Shown piece after piece: positions 1 to 5,994 of a stretch of 5,994 bases of DNA (its first letter is position 1; every line of letters starts with the position of its first letter). Position numbers and translations under genes: made by a program. Under the pieces are notes generated by a model that did no database searches, had not been told where the DNA came from, and saw only the letters and a program-made list of their open reading frames with translations. This DNA is from Paracoccaceae bacterium (GTDB lineage: Bacteria > Pseudomonadota > Alphaproteobacteria > Rhodobacterales > Rhodobacteraceae): positions 1-5,994 of the forward strand of contig SKWJ01000316.1 in the NCBI GenBank assembly GCA_007128995.1. Direction: 5' to 3'.

Positions 1-1
1 C

Positions 2-160
2 GTAATGCGGTTCGTGATGGGGGCCAGCTATCAGTTTGAACCCTATTCGGCGATCGCGATTGTCCTTGGTGGGGTTCTGGCAACGCTTCTTGCCGGGCTG
101 TTATTCGCGCTAAGGCCATTGTCTGTCCGTCCGGCCCAAATATTGCGGGCACAGGATTGA
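2..160 (+). CDS. ABC transporter permease, FtsX-like, C-terminal end only (partial)
   Basis: The reading frame is open from the left edge (first full codon at base 2) and ends at TGA 158-160, leaving 52 residues. It holds a hydrophobic stretch (AIAIVLGGVLATLLAGLLFA), which fits the last transmembrane helix, followed by a short basic cytoplasmic tail (LRPLSVRPAQILRAQD). A final helix followed by a tail of the type 'R-P-A-x-x-L-R' is the usual ending of FtsX/MacB-type permeases, including YbbP-like proteins that work with a separate ATPase on lipoproteins or other envelope substrates. The substrate cannot be told from this fragment. The gene stops 58 bases before mnmH on the same strand, so the two could be cotranscribed. 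The family call rests only on this tail pattern; another polytopic membrane protein is possible. Confidence 0.6.
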   Translation, partial: VMRFVMGASYQFEPYSAIAIVLGGVLATLLAGLLFALRPLSVRPAQILRAQD

Positions 161-208
161 GGCGCCTGCCTCTTGACCCCCGGTGCCGTCGTCGCCAAGG
201 CTTCGGCC

Positions 209-213
209 GGAGG
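209..213 (+). promoter_or_regulatory. Shine-Dalgarno site of mnmH
   Basis: GGAGG lies five bases before ATG 219. The frame could also be read from a GTG at 183, but that codon has no comparable site in front of it and would add 12 residues unlike the family's start. The site therefore fixes the start at 219. Confidence 0.8.
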
Positions 214-218
214 TTCAG

Positions 219-1301
219 ATGATTTTTTCCCCGACATCCCTGCAGGCGCTGCAGGCAGCACAGTTTGACACGGTGATCGACGCCCGCGCACCGGCAGAGT
301 TCGCGCAGGATCATTTGCCGGGCGCGATAAACCTGCCTGTGCTCGATGACGCAGAGCGCGTGCGGGTGGGCACAATATACAAGCAGGATAGCCCTTTCAT
401 GGCGCGCAAGCTCGGTGCTGCTCTGGTGTCGCGAAACATCGCGGCGCATTTGCAGGGCCCTTTGTCTGACAAACCCGGCGGATGGCAGCCCTTAGTGTAT
501 TGCTGGCGCGGCGGGCAGCGCTCAGGGGCGTTTGCGATGATCCTCAGGCAGATCGGATGGCGTGTTGCGGTGCTGGAAGGCGGATACAAGCGGTATCGAC
601 ACTTGGTACAAGAGCTTTTGTATGAAAGCCCGTTTCCATCCCGCATAGTTTTGCTGGATGGCGGCACAGGCAGCGCAAAGACGGAAATCCTGAAGCGCGT
701 GTCCGCCTTGGGCGGGCAGGTGATCGATCTGGAAGCTCTGGCACGGCATCGCGGGTCTCTTTTCGGGGCGGTAGAAGAACAGCCCGCGCAGAAACTGTTC
801 GAATCCTGTCTTGCCGAGGCGATCCTTGCACTGGATCCAACGCGTCCTGTGCTGATAGAGGCAGAATCGAACCGGATTGGCGCGCTGCGGCTGCCGCCAG
901 CGATCTGGCATGCGATGCAGGGCGCAACGCGGGTGCGGATCACGGCGCCGATTGCGGCCCGTGCGGCCTATTCTCTCGATGCCTATCACGACCTAACCGA
1001 TGCGCCTGCCAGACTTCAATCCATCATCGACGCGCTGCGTCCCTTCCATGCGGCCGAACTGATTGATCGCTGGCAGAAACTGGCCGCGACCGGACAGTTT
1101 CGGGACCTTGCTGAAGCGCTGATAGTGCAGCATTATGACCCGCGCTACCTGCGGATGCGGTCGGGGAAGACCGAAGTTCAGCAAATCGCACTGCCGGACC
1201 TTTCCGAAGCGTCGCAGACATATGCCGCGTTGCGCCTGATCGAGTTGCTATCCGAAGGGCCGCTGAAAAGTTGCACCCCTGAGAGGGTTTTGCCGGATTG
1301 A
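219..1301 (+). CDS. mnmH: tRNA 2-selenouridine synthase MnmH (SelU/YbbB)
   Basis: This 360-residue enzyme uses selenophosphate to convert 2-thiouridine at the wobble position of tRNAs (Lys, Glu, Gln types) to 2-selenouridine, through a geranylated intermediate in the known family. The N-terminal rhodanese domain (about residues 5-130) contains DARAPAEF at 21-28, GAINLP at 35-40 and the active-site loop CWRGGQRSG, with the catalytic cysteine at 95. A P-loop domain follows: GGTGSAKT at 148-155, the family signature LEALARHRGS at 171-180, and ESNRIG at 216-221. Length and domain order match full-length MnmH. One oddity is alanine 153 where the classical P-loop has glycine before the lysine. The start at ATG 219 is supported by GGAGG at 209-213. 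The gene runs convergently towards the selD fusion, which makes its selenium donor. Identification is firm; tRNA specificity is taken from the family. Confidence 0.95.
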   Translation: MIFSPTSLQALQAAQFDTVIDARAPAEFAQDHLPGAINLPVLDDAERVRVGTIYKQDSPFMARKLGAALVSRNIAAHLQGPLSDKPGGWQPLVYCWRGGQRSGAFAMILRQIGWRVAVLEGGYKRYRHLVQELLYESPFPSRIVLLDGGTGSAKTEILKRVSALGGQVIDLEALARHRGSLFGAVEEQPAQKLFESCLAEAILALDPTRPVLIEAESNRIGALRLPPAIWHAMQGATRVRITAPIAARAAYSLDAYHDLTDAPARLQSIIDALRPFHAAELIDRWQKLAATGQFRDLAEALIVQHYDPRYLRMRSGKTEVQQIALPDLSEASQTYAALRLIELLSEGPLKSCTPERVLPD

Positions 1302-1339
1302 ACGCGCTGTAGCCAGAATTGCAACCGGGCGACATGGCA

Positions 1340-1366
1340 GCGCCGCCCCGCGGCCCGTCGCGGCGC
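1340..1366. terminator. GC-rich hairpin in the convergent mnmH/selD gap (possible terminator)
   Basis: GCGCCGC (1340-1346) and GCGGCGC (1360-1366) form a perfect 7-bp stem around a 13-base GC-rich loop. It sits between the 3' ends of mnmH (ends 1301) and selD (ends 1400 on the minus strand), where a shared terminator is expected. Neither strand has a T-run after the stem, so it is not a classical intrinsic terminator. It could instead pause polymerase or protect a 3' end. The rest of the 98-base gap shows nothing else I can name. Confidence 0.35.
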
Positions 1367-1399
1367 GCTCGCATTGCCTCAATTTCGTCGGTGACCACT

Positions 1400-3559
1400 C
1401 TAGCGGACAATGATTTCCGTCTTTGCCGCAGTAAAAACATGACCGATCATGGCCGCCTGATATCCTTCGGCCTGCAAAGTCGCGACCAGTTCCTGTGCGC
1501 GGTCATGAGGGACAGCGGCAAGCAGCCCGCCTGCAGTCTGCGGATCAAACAGGATATCGACACCGGAAGGGATCAGGACATGCGCCACTGCGGCCTTGTT
1601 GAGGGGCGCAAGGCTTGAAGCATGGCCCATTTCGAGCAGTGCCTGCGCCCCATCCAGAATGGGAATGTCCTTCAGCCTGATCTCGGCGGCGAGGTCGTCA
1701 TCGCCCAGCATCTCAAGCAGGTGACCCGCAAGGCCGAAACCCGTCACATCGGTCATGGCATGCGCGTGCTGCGTCAGCACAGCGGCGGCGCGCCCCTGAG
1801 GCTGCACCATAGCTGTTATCGCCCGCATCACGATCTCGCCCTGAGCCGCGCCCTGCATCTCGGCAGCCATGATTACCCCGGTTCCCAGCGGTTTTGTCAG
1901 GACCAGCGCATCCCCATCGCGCGCGCCTGTCTTTGTCAATGCACCGCCTTCCAGAAGGCCGGTGACTGTGAAGCCGATCTGCATCTCTGCACCCATCGCG
2001 CTATGACCACCGACCAACTCAGCCCCTGCTGGTGTAAGAATGGCGGTCGCGCCTTCCAGTATCTCGCGCAGGGTCCGGGTCTGCAATGCCGGCGCCATGC
2101 GCGGTATGGTGACTGAAGCAAGCGCAGCTTGGGGGCGCGCGCCCATGGCCCAGATATCGCCCAAAGCGTGATTGGCGGCAATCTGTGCCATCACATAAGG
2201 ATCTGAAACAAATGCGCGCAGATGGTCGGTCGCGATGGCTTGCTTGACCGCGCCTGTCTGCAATATGGCGGCGTCATCGCCAATCCCGATCGCCGTTCCA
2301 GCGCGACAATTCTTCGGCAGGCCGGCCTGCAGCGCCTCTGCGCCCAGTTTCGCGCCACAACCGCCACACAGGGGCCGGTCGTCCAGAATCTCCTTCAGGC
2401 CGGATGCCATTGCCGGTGGCAGTGGGGCGGACATGAGGGGTGCGTCACGGAACTGGCCCATGAATTTTTCATCAATCCGGTCTTTCAGGCGCCACAGCCA
2501 GCGCCCTTCCAGCGGAAGCGACCATTTATCGGCCAGTGCAACCTTGTCGCCAAGCGAGACCAGTTTCAGATAGTCGCGCTGCGGGTGATAGGCGCGCATC
2601 CGGCCTGCACCCAGGGCAGCGCGCAGATTGTCCAGCAGAAACGGGGCCTGCCGCACCGCGTAGACGCCAGCTTTTGCGCGCGGTGCGTGGGCCATATGGG
2701 CGCAATCACCCACAGCAAAGATGTGCGGATCGGAAATCGAGCGCAGGTGCTTGTCGACCGTCACGAAGCCGCCAGTCAAATCAAGCCCTGTCGTCCGGAG
2801 CCAATCCTGAGGGCGTGCGCCTGCCGCGCCAAGGATCAGGCTTGCTTCGATTGTCGTGCCATCTCCCAACCGCACGCCTTGAGCGGTTATCTCGGAGATC
2901 TGCGCCCCTTCGCATGTGCGGATGCCCGAACGTGTCAGATGCTTGAGAAGCCGTGATCGTGCCTGTGTCCCGATATTGGGAAGCAGGTGTCGGGCGTCGA
3001 TAATGGTGATCTCGGCGTCTTGCCCTTGCAGGCGAAAGGCCATCGCCAAGGCAAGTTCGACCCCCGCCACACCCCCGCCGATGATGGCAACCTTTGCTGC
3101 GTTCTGCCCCTCGGCAAGCGACGACAGCCAGCTTTCCCATGCGCGGGCATAAGCACCAAGCGGCTTTGCCGAAACGGCAAATTCTGTGTAGCCGGGAATG
3201 GCAGGCAGGTCAGAGGTGATGCCAATATCGACAGAGACAATATCATACGCAACCGGCGGGCGGCCGGATACATTGATAACTTTCCGTTCGCGGTCAATTC
3301 CCGTCGCGCGTCCCATGATCAGACGTGCCCCCGCACGGCGGGCAAGACGCACAAGATCGATATCAAGATCTTCCCTGGAATAATGCCCTGCGATATAGCC
3401 CGGCAACATGCCGGTATAAGGCGCAGTTGCATCTGGGTTGATGACCGAGAGATTGACCCCTGGCAGGGGGCGCATGGACCATGCATGCAGGATCAGCGCA
3501 TGGGTATGGCCACCGCCGATCAGCACAAGGTCACGGGTCAGGGGCAAGAGAGGTTGCAT
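1400..3559 (-). CDS. selD: Oxidoreductase-selenide, water dikinase fusion (NDH-2-like FAD domain + SelD)
   Basis: This 719-residue protein has two domains. Residues 1 to about 370 are a pyridine-nucleotide-disulfide/NDH-2-like flavoprotein: an FAD-binding GGGHTH loop at 15-20, a second dinucleotide loop GGGVAG at 161-166 for NAD(P)H, and the FAD-contact motif FAVGDCAH at 281-288. Residues from about 390 to the end are a complete selenophosphate synthase, which makes selenophosphate, AMP and phosphate from selenide and ATP. It shows CGGCGAK at 398-404 (catalytic C401 and K404), GDDAA at 427-431, D445, N463 and D468 for metal/ATP, GGHS at 517-520, LTKPLGTG at 554-561, MTDVTGFG at 602-609 and DPQTAGG at 672-678. 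C401 is an ordinary TGT codon, not selenocysteine; the position of E. coli C19 is alanine. The stop is TAG at 1402-1400. An ATG two codons upstream (3565) is possible but abuts the Shine-Dalgarno site. Such fusions are known in bacteria; the flavin domain's job (perhaps supplying reduced selenium) is inference. No signal peptide or transmembrane helix is evident. Confidence 0.95.
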   Translation of the reverse strand: MQPLLPLTRDLVLIGGGHTHALILHAWSMRPLPGVNLSVINPDATAPYTGMLPGYIAGHYSREDLDIDLVRLARRAGARLIMGRATGIDRERKVINVSGRPPVAYDIVSVDIGITSDLPAIPGYTEFAVSAKPLGAYARAWESWLSSLAEGQNAAKVAIIGGGVAGVELALAMAFRLQGQDAEITIIDARHLLPNIGTQARSRLLKHLTRSGIRTCEGAQISEITAQGVRLGDGTTIEASLILGAAGARPQDWLRTTGLDLTGGFVTVDKHLRSISDPHIFAVGDCAHMAHAPRAKAGVYAVRQAPFLLDNLRAALGAGRMRAYHPQRDYLKLVSLGDKVALADKWSLPLEGRWLWRLKDRIDEKFMGQFRDAPLMSAPLPPAMASGLKEILDDRPLCGGCGAKLGAEALQAGLPKNCRAGTAIGIGDDAAILQTGAVKQAIATDHLRAFVSDPYVMAQIAANHALGDIWAMGARPQAALASVTIPRMAPALQTRTLREILEGATAILTPAGAELVGGHSAMGAEMQIGFTVTGLLEGGALTKTGARDGDALVLTKPLGTGVIMAAEMQGAAQGEIVMRAITAMVQPQGRAAAVLTQHAHAMTDVTGFGLAGHLLEMLGDDDLAAEIRLKDIPILDGAQALLEMGHASSLAPLNKAAVAHVLIPSGVDILFDPQTAGGLLAAVPHDRAQELVATLQAEGYQAAMIGHVFTAAKTEIIVR

Positions 3560-3565
3560 CGACAT

Positions 3566-3569
3566 CTCC
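3566..3569 (-). promoter_or_regulatory. Shine-Dalgarno site of the selD fusion, favouring the second ATG
   Basis: Read on the minus strand, GGAG (3569-3566) directly touches ATG 3565-3563 and lies six bases before ATG 3559-3557. Spacing of zero is too short for normal initiation, while six is near ideal. The second ATG is therefore the better start and the protein begins MQPLLPL rather than MSMQPLL. Confidence 0.6.
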
Positions 3570-3634
3570 GGTCTTGGGATGGGGGGCTTTTACGCCAAAG
3601 CCAGACAGATGACGAGACAGACCTGATGCGACAT

Positions 3635-3657
3635 GATGTGCGCCGATGGCGCATGTC
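3635..3657. promoter_or_regulatory. Dyad in the divergent selD/tsaE control region
   Basis: TGCGCC (3639-3644) and GGCGCA (3648-3653) are perfect inverted repeats around GAT. As RNA the stem can extend to 10 pairs (3635-3644 with 3648-3657), including two G-U pairs. An alternative outer dyad, ACATG (3631-3635) with CATGT (3652-3656), overlaps it. It lies within the roughly 156-base gap that must carry the promoters of both divergent genes, so it could be an operator or a leader hairpin for either. No T-run follows, so it is not an intrinsic terminator. I found no convincing -35/-10 pair on either strand, and the rest of the gap holds no gene that I can support. Confidence 0.35.
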
Positions 3658-3715
3658 CATCCAATGTAAAAATCGGTTCTGGAAGCGGGCGTGCAGACAT
3701 GGCAGAACCTCGAAT

Positions 3716-4237
3716 ATGAAGCCCGATCACACCCGCAAGATCAGAAGTCCGTCCCCCGAGGCGACTGCAGATATCGCCGCGCAACTTGGTGCATCTTTGG
3801 TTGCAGGTGATGTGGTTCTGATCTCGGGGCCTGTCGGCGCGGGGAAAAGTCATTTTGCTCGGGCGTTGATCCAGACGCGTCTGGCCAGCCTTGGCCGTTT
3901 CGAGGATGTCCCGTCACCGACCTTCACATTGGTCCAGACTTATGACCTGAAGGAGGTCGAACTGTGGCATGCGGATCTCTACCGCCTGTCACATCCCGAT
4001 GACATTCTCGAACTCGGTCTGGATCAGGCTTTTGAAGATGCGATCTGTCTGATCGAATGGCCAGAGCGCCTGGGGCCGCTGATCCCGGAGGGCGCCTTGC
4101 ATCTGAGCCTGACGCCGGCGGATGATCCAGAGGCGCGTGATCTGGTGTTTGCGTCGAAAGCAGCGCGATGGTGCGTTTGCGTTGCAGGGCTTTCGGCAGG
4201 TTCGACTGGCAAAGAGATGCGTCATGTTCCACGATGA
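3716..4237 (+). CDS. tsaE: tRNA threonylcarbamoyladenosine biosynthesis ATPase TsaE
   Basis: TsaE is the cytoplasmic P-loop ATPase that drives turnover of the TsaB-TsaD complex, which installs N6-threonylcarbamoyl on A37 of ANN-decoding tRNAs. The 173 residues show the family motifs in order: SPSPEAT at 11-17 near the start, Walker A GPVGAGKS at 38-45, the switch-like SPTFTLVQTY at 67-76, HADLYRL at 85-91 with D87, ELGLDQ at 99-104, and EWPERLG at 114-120 with the conserved tryptophan. Length is slightly above the usual 150-160 because a tail of about 20 residues (after ARW at 150-152, including WCVC) follows the conserved core. The frame is open far upstream, but family alignment favours ATG 3716. 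That ATG has no clear Shine-Dalgarno site and overlaps the stop of a six-codon frame as ATGA. An in-frame ATG at 3653 would add 21 residues that do not look conserved. The gene overlaps addB downstream by 14 bases, so the two are probably cotranscribed. Confidence 0.93.
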   Translation: MKPDHTRKIRSPSPEATADIAAQLGASLVAGDVVLISGPVGAGKSHFARALIQTRLASLGRFEDVPSPTFTLVQTYDLKEVELWHADLYRLSHPDDILELGLDQAFEDAICLIEWPERLGPLIPEGALHLSLTPADDPEARDLVFASKAARWCVCVAGLSAGSTGKEMRHVPR

Positions 4238-5994
4238 CGCCCGCGCAGCACATGTATTTGCCTCTCCTCCGGGTACAGATTTCCCAGAGTGTCTTGCCGC
4301 AGGGCTGGCGCAGAGGCTGACCACCATGTCGCCGGAAGCCCGCGCGCGGGTTATGGTATTGGTGAATTCTTCGCGCATGCGTACAGCATTGCGCGCAGCG
4401 CTCGTCCGACAGGGACCTGGGTTGCTGCCGCGTATACGGCTGGTGACCGAGCCATTGCTCTTCGAGGGTGCTATGGTCCTTCCGCCGCCTTTGTCGCCGC
4501 TGCGACGAAGACTGGAACTTGCGCAGTTGATCGAGCAATTGTTGCGCGCCTCGCCGGATCTTGCGCCGCGGTCTGCCATCTATGATCTGGCCGACAGCCT
4601 TGCGCGGCTCTTTGCCGAGATGCAGGCTGAGGGTGTTTCGCCAGAGGCATTGCGCGGTCTTGATGTATCGCGCCACTCCGGTCATTGGGCGCGCAGTCTG
4701 GCTTTCATCTCGCTTGCTGAGCGCGTTTTTCGCGCTGATGCGCCAGATCCTGAGGGTCGGCAGCGCGCGCAGGCCGAAGCGCTGGTCGTGCGCTGGAAAG
4801 ATCAGCCCCCGCCGGATCCGGTGATCATTGCAGGATCGACTGGATCGCGGGGGACAACCGCCCTGTTGATGCAGGCTGTCGCGCGACTGCCGCAAGGTGC
4901 TGTGGTATTGCCCGGATTTGATTTCGAGATGCCTGACGAAACCTGGTCTGCGCTGGACGAAGGGCTTGCCCCCGAAGATCATCCTCAGTTCCGGTTTTTG
5001 CGTTTTTTGCAGGGGCTGGGCATGCCGCCCCGGGACGTGCTGTCCTGGGACGGACACGCCGCACCAGTTCCAGCGCGCGGTCCACTTGTATCACTTGCTC
5101 TGCGTCCGGCGCCAGTCACGGATCAATGGATGGAGGAAGGCCCTTTGTTGCAAGGTGTCGGCGAGGGCTGTTCCGCGATGACCCTGATCGAAGCGCCCTC
5201 GCCCCGGATGGAAGCGATGGCGATTGCCCTGCGCCTTCGGACTGCCGCAGAGACCGGCCAACGCGCCGCGCTCATCACGCCGGACAGAGAGTTGACACGG
5301 CGTGTTACAGCGGCACTTGATTACTGGCGGATCACGCCAGACGACAGCGCGGGCCGCCCTCTTGCCCTGTCGGCGCCAGGCCGGTTCCTGCGCCATGTCG
5401 CGGCGCTGATGGCGCGGCGTCTTGATGGTGCAGCGTTGCTGACGCTTCTCAAGCATCCGCTGGCGCATAGTTCGGGTGACCGCGGTGGACATCTGCGCCA
5501 TACGCGCGATCTTGAATTGCGCATCCGCGATGAGGGGGTGGCCTATCCGGATGCGGCCTTTCTGCGCGATTTCGGGCTGCGTGCCGAGTGTCTGGCATGG
5601 GTAGAGTGGCTGATAGCAACACTTCCGTTCACGCCTGATCCTGCGCCGCGCGCTCTCACTGAACTCGTGGCGGCGCATATCGGGCTGGCAGAGACTGTCG
5701 CCGCCGGCGCCACCGGCGACACGGGTGAGTTATGGGCTGCCGCCGCAGGCAAGGTTGCGGATCGTGCGATGCGCGATCTGGCAACCGAAGCGCCGTATGG
5801 TGGCGAGTTGACAGCCATGGATTACGAGAGTTTCGTGACCCGATACCTGCAAGGCTTCGAAGTGCGTGAGCCGATTGCCGCGCATCCCGACATCATGATC
5901 TGGGGAACGCTTGAAGCGCGCGTTCAAGGGGCGGATCTCGTGATCCTCGCTGGGCTTAACGAAGGTATATGGCCCAAAGCGCCTGACCCTGATC
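4224..5994 (+). CDS. addB: Double-strand break repair protein AddB, alphaproteobacterial type (N-terminal 590 residues, cut by window edge)
   Basis: AddB pairs with the AddA helicase-nuclease to resect DNA double-strand ends for RecA-dependent repair, the alphaproteobacterial counterpart of RecBCD. The frame is open from ATG 4224 to the right edge without a stop; 590 codons are visible of the roughly 1000 expected. Recognisable pieces are the start with FASPPGTDFP at 12-21, the loop AGSTGSRGTTALL at 203-215, a helicase-C-like block ALITPDRELTRRV at 349-361, SAPGRFLRHVAALMA at 383-397, and the strongly conserved WGTLEARVQGADLVILAGLN at 560-579 followed by EGIWP. The loop at 203-215 lacks the Walker lysine, as expected for the inactive helicase fold of this subunit. 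The C-terminal nuclease and its cysteines would lie beyond the window, so whether they are intact cannot be judged. The start overlaps tsaE by 14 bases and has only a weak AAGAGA upstream, suggesting translational coupling. Confidence 0.93.
   Translation, partial: MFHDDARAAHVFASPPGTDFPECLAAGLAQRLTTMSPEARARVMVLVNSSRMRTALRAALVRQGPGLLPRIRLVTEPLLFEGAMVLPPPLSPLRRRLELAQLIEQLLRASPDLAPRSAIYDLADSLARLFAEMQAEGVSPEALRGLDVSRHSGHWARSLAFISLAERVFRADAPDPEGRQRAQAEALVVRWKDQPPPDPVIIAGSTGSRGTTALLMQAVARLPQGAVVLPGFDFEMPDETWSALDEGLAPEDHPQFRFLRFLQGLGMPPRDVLSWDGHAAPVPARGPLVSLALRPAPVTDQWMEEGPLLQGVGEGCSAMTLIEAPSPRMEAMAIALRLRTAAETGQRAALITPDRELTRRVTAALDYWRITPDDSAGRPLALSAPGRFLRHVAALMARRLDGAALLTLLKHPLAHSSGDRGGHLRHTRDLELRIRDEGVAYPDAAFLRDFGLRAECLAWVEWLIATLPFTPDPAPRALTELVAAHIGLAETVAAGATGDTGELWAAAAGKVADRAMRDLATEAPYGGELTAMDYESFVTRYLQGFEVREPIAAHPDIMIWGTLEARVQGADLVILAGLNEGIWPKAPDPD

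Noticed and set aside
173..201. TTGACC at 173-178 as a -35 box for mnmH
   Set aside because: No -10-like hexamer stands 16-18 bases downstream (CAAGGC at 196-201), so I cannot support a promoter here.
199..208. GGC-TTCG-GCC tetraloop just before the mnmH Shine-Dalgarno site
   Set aside because: The stem is only three pairs and does not extend; it is too small to call a regulatory hairpin without conservation data.
311..989. Overlapping minus-strand frames of 127-210 codons within mnmH
   Set aside because: They are shadows of mnmH, with basic low-information sequences and no motif.
2222..2956. Plus-strand open frame of 244 codons opposite the selD fusion
   Set aside because: It is entirely antisense to the conserved SelD and oxidoreductase motifs, and its cysteine- and arginine-rich sequence resembles no protein family.
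3634..3676. Minus-strand TTTACA/TTGGAT as a -35 box for selD
   Set aside because: No acceptable -10 sequence follows at 16-18 bases, so it was not listed as a promoter.
2987..3715. Long in-frame extension upstream of tsaE, giving a 416-codon frame
   Set aside because: Most of it is antisense to the selD fusion, and the part in the gap (including ATG 3653) shows no conserved residues. TsaE homology begins just after ATG 3716.
3924..5057. Minus-strand open frame of 377 codons opposite tsaE and addB
   Set aside because: It lies antisense to two strongly recognised genes, is arginine-, glutamine- and proline-rich without any family motif, and is explained by GC-rich codon bias.

Overview
The window reads as part of a chromosome of an alphaproteobacterium, most likely from the Rhodobacteraceae (Roseobacter-Rhodobacter group). 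The reasons are the GC-rich coding bias, the alphaproteobacterial form of AddB beside tsaE, and the oxidoreductase-SelD fusion. The assignment to order or family is inferred from protein character and gene order; no marker gene is present. I see no mobile element, CRISPR array, tRNA or rRNA.

Layout from left to right: (1) bases 2-160 hold the last 52 codons of an ABC-transporter permease of the FtsX type. (2) mnmH (219-1301, +) encodes the tRNA 2-selenouridine synthase, a rhodanese domain followed by a P-loop domain. (3) A 98-base convergent gap (1302-1399) holds a GC-rich dyad. (4) On the minus strand, 3559 down to 1400, lies a two-domain gene: an FAD/NAD(P)H oxidoreductase fused to selenophosphate synthase SelD. 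(5) A divergent gap of about 156 bases (3560-3715) contains a hairpin-forming dyad and three GATG words spaced 10 bases apart. (6) tsaE (3716-4237, +) encodes the ATPase of the t6A tRNA-modification complex. (7) addB (4224 to beyond the right edge, +) overlaps the end of tsaE by 14 bases; it encodes the alphaproteobacterial AddB subunit of the AddAB double-strand-break repair helicase-nuclease.

How the genes work together: SelD makes selenophosphate from selenide and ATP, and MnmH uses it to replace sulfur with selenium at the wobble uridine of certain tRNAs. The convergent mnmH/selD pair is therefore a compact selenouridine module. SelD carries a plain cysteine at its catalytic position, so it does not itself need selenocysteine insertion. 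tsaE and addB form a separate housekeeping transcription unit (tRNA t6A and recombinational repair).

The most interesting items are the oxidoreductase-SelD fusion, whose N-terminal domain has no settled role, the alanine in the MnmH P-loop, the structured divergent gap, and the direct tsaE-addB overlap. I do not see a wholly unknown system here.
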